Notes under the pieces: generated by a model
Told to the model about the DNA's origin: nothing
The model's database searches: none
Seen by the model: the letters and a program-made list of their open reading frames with translations, nothing else
Made by a program: the position numbers and the translations under genes
DNA from: Ancylomarina sp963977525
Lineage (GTDB): Bacteria; Bacteroidota; Bacteroidia; Bacteroidales; Marinifilaceae
DNA length: 64,000 nt
Reading direction: 5' to 3'
Assembly (NCBI GenBank): GCA_963977525.1
Contig: CAXBPC010000011.1
Span: 65,517 to 129,516, forward strand
Part shown: positions 28,073-36,833 of the stretch, in pieces
Position numbering within the stretch: the stretch's first letter is position 1
Layout of the letters: each line of letters begins with the position of its first letter

Positions 28073-28093
28073 GTTATAGCTCATGTTAACGTG
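28073..28093 (+). repeat. Head end of gene-cassette-like segment A
   Basis: GTTATAGCTC (28073-28082) is complementary to GAGCTATAAC at 28935-28944, on the far side of the next gene. It overlaps GCTCATGTTAACGTG, a 15-mer that recurs exactly at 60223-60237 in front of another single gene. Confidence 0.6.
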
Positions 28094-28127
28094 AAGTAAT
28101 CGAGAAAGAATAAAGAAACTAATTAGA

Positions 28128-28904
28128 ATGAATAAAAAAGTATCCTTAATAATCATAGTAATTTTAATTACGACAGTATTGTTCTCATGCGCTGAAAAAG
28201 TCGAAACTTATCATCCAGATGGTTCAATTAAAAGTACAGGACAATTAAAAAACGGAAAAAAACATGGTGTCGCCACCCTTTTCTATGAGAATGGGAAAGT
28301 TAAAGAAAAAGGGAATTGGGATAATGACAAGCAACAGGGTGAATGGGTGTTTTATTATGCCAATGGCATTTTGAATTCAAAGGTGAATTTTGAAAATGAC
28401 TTACAAAATGGAATTACCTCATTTTACGCACAAGATGGAAAACTGTATGAAGAATCCAATTGGAAAAATGGAGCTTTAGATGGTGTTTCGAAGACGTTTT
28501 ATCCAAGTGGTCAATTAAAAGAACAATTTAATTGGTTACGAGGTGAGAAACATGGAGTAAGTAAAATTTATTACGATAATGTAGCAATTCAACAAGTTGG
28601 TTATTGGGAGAAAAACAAGCAAAACGGAAAATTTGAAACATACTACGAAAATGGAGACACTCTCCAAATCGGACTCTTTATAAGTGGATTAAAACATGGT
28701 ACTTTTAAAACATATCATGAGAATGGACAATTAGCCAGTATTATAAATTATAAAGATAATTATCAAGAGGGTATTTGTACTTATTATCACAATAATGGAC
28801 AAATCGAGCAAGAGGGTTGTTTTCAACAAAATAAACCAATTGGAATTTGGAAATTTTATGATCCTAAAGGAGAACTTATTGCAGAGAAAGCCATGAGTAA
28901 GTGA
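28128..28904 (+). CDS. YwqK-like MORN-repeat lipoprotein
   Basis: 258 residues. Lipobox LFSCAEK at the N-terminus, then about ten MORN-type repeats of ~22 residues (for example KHGVATLFYENGKVKEKGNW). Proteins of this kind are often annotated as YwqK-family antitoxins, but there is no toxin partner here and the lipobox suggests an envelope role. The gene is the sole occupant of a segment bounded by complementary ends. Confidence 0.8.
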   Translation: MNKKVSLIIIVILITTVLFSCAEKVETYHPDGSIKSTGQLKNGKKHGVATLFYENGKVKEKGNWDNDKQQGEWVFYYANGILNSKVNFENDLQNGITSFYAQDGKLYEESNWKNGALDGVSKTFYPSGQLKEQFNWLRGEKHGVSKIYYDNVAIQQVGYWEKNKQNGKFETYYENGDTLQIGLFISGLKHGTFKTYHENGQLASIINYKDNYQEGICTYYHNNGQIEQEGCFQQNKPIGIWKFYDPKGELIAEKAMSK

Positions 28905-28937
28905 GGATCTAAACTGAAAAATCAATAATAACACGAG

Positions 28938-28990
28938 CTATAACAACTAAGCGTTCGTGTGGCAGGAACTGCCCAACATGAACGTTGGGT
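28938..28990 (+). repeat. attC-like site / IS end hairpin, copy 1
   Basis: The order is CTATAAC, AACTAAG, CGTTCGTG, a GGCAG-gaa-CTGCC hairpin, CATGAACG, then GTTGGGT (matches the GTTRRRY box). It resembles a short integron attC. It is also the terminal hairpin of the following IS element; a competing CCCAAC/GTTGGG hairpin is possible. An identical copy is at 60763-60815. Confidence 0.45.
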
Positions 28991-29194
28991 TGACGTAACC
29001 GTTACCTGAATTGCTACTTTATGGGGAATGATGTGATTAGCGGAACTTTCTGTAAAAGGGATATGGCAATAAGGAGTTGATTATAGTCGAGCCATTTCAA
29101 AAATATTTAAAGCTGTGGGGTAATCTGCAGCTTTTTTTGTGTTTTGTATTTAGGAGATTTCACAATTGGACATAGCTATCTGAGTAGTCTTGAT

Positions 29195-30331
29195 TTACGA
29201 CTTTATTTTCATGATAGCCTGAATGATTGATCCATCAAGAGGTTTAATGTTTTTCGGAGGCCCTCGGTTGTCGAAATATCGGATGGTAATGAGTTCTCCT
29301 TTTTGGCAGCTTGGGCAAATTCGATGTTTACTTTCCTGTTTAGGGCAAATAATAATCAGCCCCAATTGCTGATGCAAAATGGGCAATATGTCGGCTTTGA
29401 GCGAACTCGAAAGAATGCCATAGTGACGAATGCGTGTAAATCCCTTTGGTAAAATGTGTAAGGAGAACCTTCGTATAAATTCCGTATCTGTTAAGCTTAC
29501 AGGTTGTTTCTTGCCACCATGCCTGTAATCTTTCGCCATAAAAGTGACTTTACCCTTCGAGGTGTCAACCAGTCTATGGTTGCTAATGGCAACCTTGTGC
29601 GTGTATCTGCCCAAGTATTCGATAACCTGTTTAGGCCCAAAGAAGGGACGTTTGCAATACACCACCCATTTCTTCTGAAACAGTTGTTTGTAGAGCTCTG
29701 ATTCTAAATTAAAATGTAGTCGTACTTGCTCAATAAAACGTGCTCGAAAGACTTTGCTGATGGCTTTCACAGGAAAAAGATATTTATCCTTCCCCTTGGC
29801 CGTTTTCCATTTTTTATTGGGGTTAATTCCACCACCAGGCACAATGCAGTGCAGATGTGGATGAAAGGACAGGTTTTGCCCCCAGCTGTGAAGAATACTA
29901 ATCATACCCGCTTTCCCACCTATAAATTTGGGATTGGCAGCAAAGTCTCTAACTACGCTCCAAGCCGTTTTAAAGAGAATGGTATAGACTATTTTCTGAT
30001 TTGTAAATGTGAGTTTATTCAGCTCCGATGGCAAGGTAAAAACCATGTGATAGTAAGCGGTATTTATCAACTGGCTTTCGCGTGCGAGTATCCACTGCTG
30101 ACGTTTGTGTCCCTGACATTTTGGGCAATGACGATTCCTGCAAGAGTTGTAACTGATGTGGGTTTGATGACAATCAGAGTTTAGGCATAAGTCAATATGT
30201 CCGCCCAAAGCAGCAGTTCTACAAATTTCGATGGCATATAGCGTTCTTCTCTTCCATCGATTGGGGACTATATGCTCCAAGTTATGGTGATTCCTTCTTA
30301 AGATATCAGCCACCTCATGTTTGGCCTTCAT
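29195..30331 (-). CDS. IS91 family transposase
   Basis: 378 residues from the ATG (a GTG one codon earlier overlaps the recombinase stop). N-terminal zinc-binding region with CRNRHCPKCQ, then the HUH-like motif FHPHLHCIVPGGG and the catalytic Tyr region YLGRYTHKVAISNHRL, and a second C-rich region (CPSCQKGELITIRYF). It drives rolling-circle transposition. The gene appears intact and is coupled to the upstream recombinase gene. Confidence 0.92.
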   Translation of the reverse strand: MKAKHEVADILRRNHHNLEHIVPNRWKRRTLYAIEICRTAALGGHIDLCLNSDCHQTHISYNSCRNRHCPKCQGHKRQQWILARESQLINTAYYHMVFTLPSELNKLTFTNQKIVYTILFKTAWSVVRDFAANPKFIGGKAGMISILHSWGQNLSFHPHLHCIVPGGGINPNKKWKTAKGKDKYLFPVKAISKVFRARFIEQVRLHFNLESELYKQLFQKKWVVYCKRPFFGPKQVIEYLGRYTHKVAISNHRLVDTSKGKVTFMAKDYRHGGKKQPVSLTDTEFIRRFSLHILPKGFTRIRHYGILSSSLKADILPILHQQLGLIIICPKQESKHRICPSCQKGELITIRYFDNRGPPKNIKPLDGSIIQAIMKIKS

Positions 30332-30333
30332 CA

Positions 30334-31164
30334 CTATTTAGGCTTATAGATTTTATCCATAGGCGAAAAAGCCTTCCGTTTATCCAGATTACAGGTATGC
30401 AAATAGAGCATGGTGGTTTTGATATCAATATGTCCCAGTAGATCTTTTAAGGTCATGATATCGGTGCCCATTTCCAGAAGATGTGTGGCGTAGGTATGCC
30501 GAAGAATATGGGAGCTGATCTGTTTCTGGATTCCCGATTTCTTTCGAGCTTCATTAATAACCCATCGAACTCCATTTGCCGAAAAGTGTCGGAGTGTACC
30601 ATCTGGACCATTCCCATTAAAAAGCCAAATGTAAGGACTTACAGTTGCAAGGTATTTTCCTATGCCGTAGGACAGATTATCACCCAAAGGAACATACCTA
30701 TCCTTTCGACCTTTCCCTTCTCTGATGTGTAACATTTTCCTGTCCAAATCGGCATCCGTAATCTTAAGATTCATCAATTCTGAACGACGTAAACCACACC
30801 CATACATTAAGGCAATCAGCATTCTGTGTTTTAGGAGTTTTGGGGCTGCAATCAACCGTCTGATTTCCGGAACACTTAAAATAACAGGGAGTTTGTGGAC
30901 TTTTTTAAGAGAAGGTAAGCTGTGAAGTAAAGGTTCCTTCTTATAGAGTTTATAAACAAATCGTAAGCCATAAAGAGTATGCTTAAAATAGGAAGAGGAT
31001 GGTGTTTTCTTTTGCGACTGTAGATAATGAAGGTAATCCAGTACTTGTTCTGAGTCTAGATCAAGAGGTGAACACTTAAAATAAAGCGTCATTGTTGCCA
31101 AACAACGGGCATAATTGGTAAGCGTGCTCAAACTTTTACCAGAAAGCTCAATCGAGCGTTTCAT
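30334..31164 (-). CDS. IS-borne tyrosine recombinase (XerC/D-like)
   Basis: 276 residues with an N-terminal core-binding domain and a complete catalytic set: CGLRRSELM, EGKGRKDRYVPLG, SHILRHTYATH, GHIDIKTTMLYLH. Its stop codon adjoins the transposase start, so the two are translated together. Some IS91-type elements carry such a partner; its role may be to resolve or assist transposition intermediates (inference). Confidence 0.88.
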   Translation of the reverse strand: MKRSIELSGKSLSTLTNYARCLATMTLYFKCSPLDLDSEQVLDYLHYLQSQKKTPSSSYFKHTLYGLRFVYKLYKKEPLLHSLPSLKKVHKLPVILSVPEIRRLIAAPKLLKHRMLIALMYGCGLRRSELMNLKITDADLDRKMLHIREGKGRKDRYVPLGDNLSYGIGKYLATVSPYIWLFNGNGPDGTLRHFSANGVRWVINEARKKSGIQKQISSHILRHTYATHLLEMGTDIMTLKDLLGHIDIKTTMLYLHTCNLDKRKAFSPMDKIYKPK

Positions 31165-31821
31165 CTTTCGGTAAATATTGTTAAATTCATCGCATGAACT
31201 GCAAGCCCGTTCGATTAAAGTGCTTTTTTTTCATAATACGAAGTTTTAATGAATACACACTAAAGGTACTTAAGTTTAGACTTTAGCTACCTTTAGGTTT
31301 CGTTCAACAACGTTTATAAAACATAGCTAGTAATTGCTAAACCAAGAGGTTTGTGATTATTTACAAAGACCGCCAAATTTTTAAATTTAACTTTTAGAAT
31401 AGAAAAATTAAAAACAAAACGTAAAAATTCGGCTCTGTGTTAATCCGAAAAGTTAGAATCTTTTTAAACGCTACGTTTCATACACAAGACCGTTATAAAC
31501 AAGTCGCTAAAAATCAGAAAATAGAACAATTTTACTCTTTTTGACAAGTAGCTAATTTAAGGGTTGTTTTTCACATTCTGACAGCTTTTGTATTTTAGAA
31601 AGGCAATTTACTTTCTGACGTGAAAGTATAATTTATTTGTGCTGTATGATACTGAATTTATCGAGATAGTTTCAGTACGTGTGATAAAAAATGGTTTAGT
31701 TTTTCCAACGCACTTTTTTTCTGGCAAACAAATTGAAATTTTATAATATAACTATCGATTTAATAAAAATAAACGTAAGTGAATATCAGTATTTTAATAT
31801 ATTTATAATAAAAAAATAATT
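31165..31821. other. 657-bp non-coding region with inverted repeats
   Basis: The first ~75-100 bp probably hold the right end of the IS element. A segment from 31312 to 31500 is bounded by GTTTATAA and TTATAAAC, like the complementary ends seen around single genes elsewhere in the window, but contains no gene. The rest is AT-rich leader DNA for the lipoprotein at 31822. Confidence 0.45.
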
Positions 31822-33594
31822 ATGAGAATATTAGCTTTTTTGCTTTTGATAATTACAATTGGTATTATATCCTGTGATGAAGATGATCCAAAATCTGTTG
31901 AATTAACTAGCATTTCGATAAAAACAGCACCCATAAAAATTGATTATTATGAAGGTGACATTTTAGATTTTTCGGGACTTGTGGTATCATTTAATATGGA
32001 TAATGGCGAGACAGAAGATATCGTATTTTCTGATTTCGCAAGCAAAGGGATAACTTGCTCCCCTGAAAATGGAACAGAGCTCACCACAGAATCTACTGTA
32101 GCAATTATTACGGACACCATAACAGAAAAGACTGCAAGCCAGGCTATTATGGTTAATAATGTAATAGTAGATACTATTTCGATAAAAAAGGCTCTTACAA
32201 AAGTAAATTATTATTTAGGTGAAGTTTTAGATCTATCGGAACTTGTTGTAACCCTTTCCATGAATAATAACGAGACTAAAGATGTAGTATTTTCTGATTT
32301 TGCAAGTAACGGGATAACTTGTTCTCCAGATAATGGGATAGAGCTTACGAAAGAATCGACGGCGGTAATAATTTCGCATACGAAATCTGGAAATATTATT
32401 AGTCAAGCTATTACAGTTAGTGATATAGTTGCCGCTATTTCAATAAAAACAGCATTCACAAAAGTTGATTATTATATGGGCGAATTTCTTGATCTTTCGG
32501 GACTTTTGTTAACCCTTACAATGGACAATGGTGCGACCGAAGATATTACCCTTTCAGATTTTACAAGTAACGGGGTAAATTGCTTACCTGTAAATGGAGC
32601 AGAACTTACAGAAGTATTAACAGGCGTAACAATTACACATTCTGCTTCTGGCAAGAACATAAGTCAGTCTATAACAATTAGCACTGTTACAGGTGTAAAT
32701 GTAAAAACACCTCCCACAAAAGTAGATTATTATAAGGGCGAGAATTTAGACCTTTCAGGTCTTGCGGTAGAGCTCACTTTAGATAATGGCACCACGAGAG
32801 ACTTAGCATTTTCTGATTTTGCAAGTGGTGGTGTAAATACTACTCCTGAAAATGGAGCAATGTTAAACAATGAATCAACTGATATAATAATTAGGCATAC
32901 CATAACAGGTGAAACAATAATTCATACTATTATGTCTATTACCTTAGCGGACATAGACGGCAATATCTATTCTCTTATTAAAATAGGCAATCAAGTATGG
33001 ATGCAAGAGAATATAAAAACTACTAGATATCAAAACGGAGATGATATTGGAACAACAAGCCCTGCTACATTAGATATATCAGCAGAAATAACACCTAAGT
33101 ACCAGTGGGCTTATAATGGCGATGAAAATAATGTAGCTACTTTTGGAAGGTTATATACTCAGTTTGTAACAACGGATAATCGCAATGTATGCCCTGTTGA
33201 TTGGCACGTACCTGCGGAAGATGAATTTCAAGAATTACAATCCTATTTAATTACTAATGGTCACAACTACGATGGAACAAACTCAGGTAATAAATTAGGA
33301 AAATCTGTGGCTGCCACTACAAATTGGGATTCATATACATATGTAACGGGTGTTCCCGGGAATAATTCTATAACCAACAATAGTAGTGGTTTCACAGGCC
33401 TCCCAAGTGGTGTACGTGTTAATTTTGCAAATATATTTTCGAGTCAAGGCATTTATACATATTGGTGGAGCACTACTACAAATAGTGATGGTTTAGGAAA
33501 ATCTTTTCGTATACAAAATTTCATGGTGGAGGCTGATGTTAGTACAATAGGTGACATAAATACAGGTGCACCAATTCGTTGCATAAAAGATTAG
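31822..33594 (+). CDS. Surface lipoprotein with four Ig-like repeats and a FISUMP domain
   Basis: 590 residues. Lipobox GIISC. Four ~85-residue Big_3-like repeats follow (each with a pattern like TKVDYYKGENLDLSGL...NG...SDFAS.G...P.NG). The C-terminal ~200 residues are a Fibrobacter-major-paralogous (FISUMP) domain: DIDGNIYSLIKIGNQVWMQENIKTT, VCPVDWHVPAEDEFQEL, and YWWSTT. Such proteins are displayed on the cell surface; ligand unknown. The internal repeats are similar enough to suggest duplication. Confidence 0.85.
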   Translation: MRILAFLLLIITIGIISCDEDDPKSVELTSISIKTAPIKIDYYEGDILDFSGLVVSFNMDNGETEDIVFSDFASKGITCSPENGTELTTESTVAIITDTITEKTASQAIMVNNVIVDTISIKKALTKVNYYLGEVLDLSELVVTLSMNNNETKDVVFSDFASNGITCSPDNGIELTKESTAVIISHTKSGNIISQAITVSDIVAAISIKTAFTKVDYYMGEFLDLSGLLLTLTMDNGATEDITLSDFTSNGVNCLPVNGAELTEVLTGVTITHSASGKNISQSITISTVTGVNVKTPPTKVDYYKGENLDLSGLAVELTLDNGTTRDLAFSDFASGGVNTTPENGAMLNNESTDIIIRHTITGETIIHTIMSITLADIDGNIYSLIKIGNQVWMQENIKTTRYQNGDDIGTTSPATLDISAEITPKYQWAYNGDENNVATFGRLYTQFVTTDNRNVCPVDWHVPAEDEFQELQSYLITNGHNYDGTNSGNKLGKSVAATTNWDSYTYVTGVPGNNSITNNSSGFTGLPSGVRVNFANIFSSQGIYTYWWSTTTNSDGLGKSFRIQNFMVEADVSTIGDINTGAPIRCIKD

Positions 33595-33774
33595 GTGTGT
33601 CAAGAAAACAGAGTGTAATTTTAAATATTAATTTGTGATTTCAAATTGATAATTCTAATACATATTTATAGAAGTATCCTCATTCATCTTCATACATTAG
33701 GATACTTTTTTCAATGTGTTTTTATAAAGGTTTTATCCATCTTGACTACAAATACATTCTTCTGTAAACATATG

Positions 33775-33870
33775 AGTAGGCTGCCGCTAGGCTAATAACC
33801 TAGCGGAGAATACTACGACAAGCTCAGTAAACGCCTCTCGCACGTATGGCTCTGTGAGAGGTTTAGAGGG
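33775..33870. pseudogene. Possible group II intron 3'-end fragment
   Basis: CCGCTAGG-CTAATAA-CCTAGCGG palindrome followed by CGCACGTATGGCTCTGTGAGAGG, which resembles the conserved domain V/VI end of group II introns. It shares CCTAGCGGAGAA with the clearer intron remnant at 36401-36702. Too short and damaged to orient with certainty. Confidence 0.35.
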
Positions 33871-33896
33871 AATTTATTTTTAATGACCTTAAATTT

Positions 33897-33986
33897 TTAT
33901 TGTTGTTATACCAAATTAGGGGCAACAATAAAACGCAGGGCATATAAGAAATAACATCAATATTGATGTTATATATGTTGGCATTC
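33897..33986 (+). repeat. Two-hairpin repeat element upstream of the KamA-like gene (segment C head)
   Basis: Hairpin 1 has TTATTGTTG / CAACAATAA arms. Then comes ATATAAGAAATAAC, followed by a perfect 22-nt palindrome at 33951-33972 and GTTGGCATTC. The same layout (two hairpins joined by ATATAAGAAATAAC) occurs at 60098-60194. TTGGCATT is complementary to AATGCCAA at 36394-36401, beyond the KamA-like gene. Confidence 0.55.
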
Positions 33987-34148
33987 ATTACAAAGACAAG
34001 ACAGTTGACATCTTTCTGCAACAGAAAAACAAAAGAATTAGGAGAGAAAAGAAATGAATTTCTAGTATTAGTGATTCCAGAATTCTTCCCAGAAAAACCT
34101 AGAAATGCTTTATCTTTATACTACTGTTTAACTTGTAATATTTAAGTT

Positions 34149-36356
34149 ATGGCTACAATAACCCGCGAACTCGACCGCATTGCAATCACCGTAAAATCAC
34201 ATATGCTCCTTAGGCAATTGCTCAAAGAAAACCCCACGCTTGAAGAAATTATGCGAAATGCCAGAAATGAAACTGAGGCATTGATTGGTGTGAGAAACTG
34301 GGTGCTGGATAAAATTAAAAAAAATCAAGATGCACATAATTTTTATAAAAGGGAAACCCATGGAAGGATAGCATTTGAGAAACTGACCTGGAAGGATTTT
34401 GCTGCGATCCGTATTTTGGATTATATTGACAATGCAGGCCGGAAATTTGATGATCAGAACCTTCGAGGAGAGAAGGCCATAAGCAATCCTATTCAACTTA
34501 TCTGGCTTGCAGTAACACATGGTACCGGAGGAGCAAAGCCATATTTTTTTAAGGATATGTTAATGCTTTTCAGACAATTCACCGGTGAATATAAAAGGAA
34601 TATCCCATCGCAGGAAAAAGTTGAAGAATGGATGGATAGATGGTGTTCTGGCCTTGACCCAAGGATTATTAAACTGAGAGAAGAAAACCGGGAACGGATT
34701 CTAAAGATCATCATCAGTAAAATTGATAGAGGAGAAATAAGTGATACTAAATTCTGTTTCTTCAAAGAAATGTCACAAGAGCAAAAATATCTGAAAGCTC
34801 TTGAATGGTGGGATGATCGATTATTTCATTTACGCTTTGCTGTACGGTCGCCTGACTTATTAAATGAATTGCTCGACAACTCCCTCGATCCGGATACAAT
34901 GAAGGTTTTGTATGAAGCAGAGGCAAAAGGAATTCCCTTTTTTGTAAATCCTTATTATCTTTCCTTATTGCATGTGAGGGTACCCTATTTTGCTGTTGGT
35001 GCTGACTTGGCTATTAGGTATTACGTAATTTACAGCCAGCAATTGATAAATGAATACGGAAATATAGTAGCTTGGGAAAAAGAAGATATAGTAAAACCCG
35101 GAGAGCCCAATGCAGCTGGTTGGTATTTACCAAACGAGCATAATATTCACAGGCGTTACCCCGAAGTGGCAATTTTAATCCCTGATACCATGGGTCGGGC
35201 ATGCGGTGGTTTGTGTGCATCATGTCAACGAATGTTTGATTTCCAGAGAGGAAACCTGAATTTTAATTTGGATAAATTAAAACCCAAGCAAAGCTGGGAC
35301 GAAAAGCTGGATACCTTGTTAGATTATTTTGAAAAGGATTCTCAATTACGCGATATTTTAATCACAGGTGGTGATGCTTTGATGAGTTCTGATAAGTCTC
35401 TTGAAAAAATTCTGGACAAAGTTTACAAGATGGCTGCAAATAAAGTGGAGGCAAATAAGAAAAGACCCATCGGTGAAAAATATGCACATTTCTTACGGGT
35501 CAGACTGGGTAGCCGTTTACCGGTATATCTACCACAAAGGATTACGCCTGAACTCGTAAAAATATTGGGGGACTTTAAAAAGAAAGCAGCCAAAATTGGA
35601 ATAAAACAATTTTTTATACAAACCCATTTTGAGTCTCCTATGGAAGTAACACCTGAAGCACGTGATGCGATTAAACTTCTAAATACAGCCGGATGGACCA
35701 TAACCAACCAGCATGTATTTATTACTGCGGCTTCGAGAAGAGGCCATGCCGCAAAGCTTCGGAAAGTATTAAACGAAATAGGGATTATCAATTATTATAC
35801 TTTTAGTGTAAAAGGGTATATGGAGAATAATTTCAATTTTGCTACCAACGAAAGAGCAGTTCAGGAACAGATGGAAGAAAAGGTGATAGGTGAAATTCCT
35901 GAAAAGTATTATTCAATTATTAAAGATTTTCCAAACAATGCTGGTTCAATTGTAGAAGATATGGCAGAATTGATGAAAAAAAGTGGTTTGCCATTTTTAG
36001 GCACCGACAGAAATGTGCTTAATTTACCAGGAGTTGGGAAAAGTCTTACATTTCGCACCATCGGTATTACCCGTTATGGGCGAAGGATTCTAGAGTTTGA
36101 ACTGGATCACACCAGGGACCATAGTCCTTTGATGAAAAAAATGGACAAAGTGATTATTATTGAATCCAAATCTGTTGGTGAATATCTCCGCCAGCTTGAA
36201 GACATTGGGGAAGATATAATAGATTATGAAAGCATCTGGGGTTATTCAATTGGTGAAACAGAACAACGGATTCCTATATATGATTATCCGGATTATAATT
36301 ATAAAGTCACTGAAAATTACACAAACCTTAAATTGGATGCTAATTCTGAAATATAA
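34149..36356 (+). CDS. KamA-family radical SAM protein, long form
   Basis: 735 residues, much longer than lysine 2,3-aminomutase (about 420). The radical SAM cluster motif is CGGLCASCQ (CxxxCxxC), preceded by PDTMGRA and followed by ILITGGDALMSS. The KamA-like core spans roughly residues 300-640 (LRVRLGSRLPVYLPQRIT, FIQTHFESPMEVTPEA). The N-terminal 300 residues are specific to this long subfamily. It may move an amino group on lysine or a related substrate; unproven. It is the only gene in a segment bounded by complementary repeats and intron debris. Confidence 0.75.
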   Translation: MATITRELDRIAITVKSHMLLRQLLKENPTLEEIMRNARNETEALIGVRNWVLDKIKKNQDAHNFYKRETHGRIAFEKLTWKDFAAIRILDYIDNAGRKFDDQNLRGEKAISNPIQLIWLAVTHGTGGAKPYFFKDMLMLFRQFTGEYKRNIPSQEKVEEWMDRWCSGLDPRIIKLREENRERILKIIISKIDRGEISDTKFCFFKEMSQEQKYLKALEWWDDRLFHLRFAVRSPDLLNELLDNSLDPDTMKVLYEAEAKGIPFFVNPYYLSLLHVRVPYFAVGADLAIRYYVIYSQQLINEYGNIVAWEKEDIVKPGEPNAAGWYLPNEHNIHRRYPEVAILIPDTMGRACGGLCASCQRMFDFQRGNLNFNLDKLKPKQSWDEKLDTLLDYFEKDSQLRDILITGGDALMSSDKSLEKILDKVYKMAANKVEANKKRPIGEKYAHFLRVRLGSRLPVYLPQRITPELVKILGDFKKKAAKIGIKQFFIQTHFESPMEVTPEARDAIKLLNTAGWTITNQHVFITAASRRGHAAKLRKVLNEIGIINYYTFSVKGYMENNFNFATNERAVQEQMEEKVIGEIPEKYYSIIKDFPNNAGSIVEDMAELMKKSGLPFLGTDRNVLNLPGVGKSLTFRTIGITRYGRRILEFELDHTRDHSPLMKKMDKVIIIESKSVGEYLRQLEDIGEDIIDYESIWGYSIGETEQRIPIYDYPDYNYKVTENYTNLKLDANSEI

Positions 36357-36400
36357 TTGGATAATAGTATGAGAACAAAATAAGAAATAACGAAATGCCA

Positions 36401-36702
36401 ATCGAGTAGCCTAGCGGAGAACCTCTCACACTACTGTACGTGAGGTCTCGTATACGGCGGTTCATTAAGTTATGGGAATAGTGAATCACGTCTTATAGGC
36501 GTGATTTGTTTGTAAATGTCAAGCATCTATTCGTAGCCTTTTTCTTCAAACGAGCCAAAGTAATAGTCGTTATCAGAATCGGACTCTGAGCAATGACTCA
36601 TAAAATAATTCTACATTAAGGTATTCGAGTGGGCTTCGCCGGAGCCCATCCTCCCATTCGTGAACGATTCCATGTATAAGCCTGACTTTTGCTTAATATC
36701 TT
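36401..36702 (-). mobile_element. 3' remnant of a group II intron
   Basis: On the minus strand a decayed maturase C-terminus is followed by a domain V/VI-like sequence (GCCGTATACGAGACC, CACGTACAGTAGTGTGAGAGG) and ends GGCTACTCGAT. The 5' part of the intron is absent. It abuts the tail repeat of the KamA-like segment. Confidence 0.7.
36525..36702 (-). pseudogene. Group II intron reverse transcriptase/maturase C-terminal relic
   Basis: Fragments read as KSQAYTWNRSRMGGWA and, after a ~47-nt disrupting insertion with stops, VIAQSPILITTITLARLKKK. Intact maturases have these joined (RMGGWAVAQSPIL...TTITL.RLK). No start, RT core or intact frame remains. Confidence 0.75.
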
Positions 36703-36785
36703 AGGGGTGACAATGCCTTAGAACTCCACAAATAGGATAATAAATCCAACTTTTAATAATTAATAACATTAAGCTGGACGTAATA

Positions 36786-36823
36786 ATACGTCATTAAAAT
36801 ATTTGACGTATATTTGCGTCAAA
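36786..36823 (+). promoter_or_regulatory. arsR promoter and ArsR operator
   Basis: Two overlapping inverted repeats: ATACGTCA...TGACGTAT and TTTGACG...CGTCAAA. The second pair exactly brackets TATATTTG, a match to the Bacteroidota -7 element TAnnTTTG, so bound repressor would cover the promoter. The arsR ATG is 11 bp downstream. Confidence 0.7.
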
Positions 36824-36833
36824 CGAAACGGCA

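Larger units (their letters stand above)
28945..31240 (-). mobile_element. IS91-type element with its own tyrosine recombinase
   Basis: Contains a Y1/HUH-type transposase gene and an upstream tyrosine recombinase gene read as one operon. The left limit is inferred from the copy at 60770-61121: identity starts at TAACAACTAAGCGTTC. The right limit is only approximate. IS91 relatives end next to a GTTC-type tetranucleotide, and GTTC is present here at 28953-28956. Confidence 0.75.

Noticed and set aside
33963..34145. 60-codon open frame before the KamA-like gene
   Set aside because: It starts inside the palindromic element, has no recognisable composition and no supporting context.
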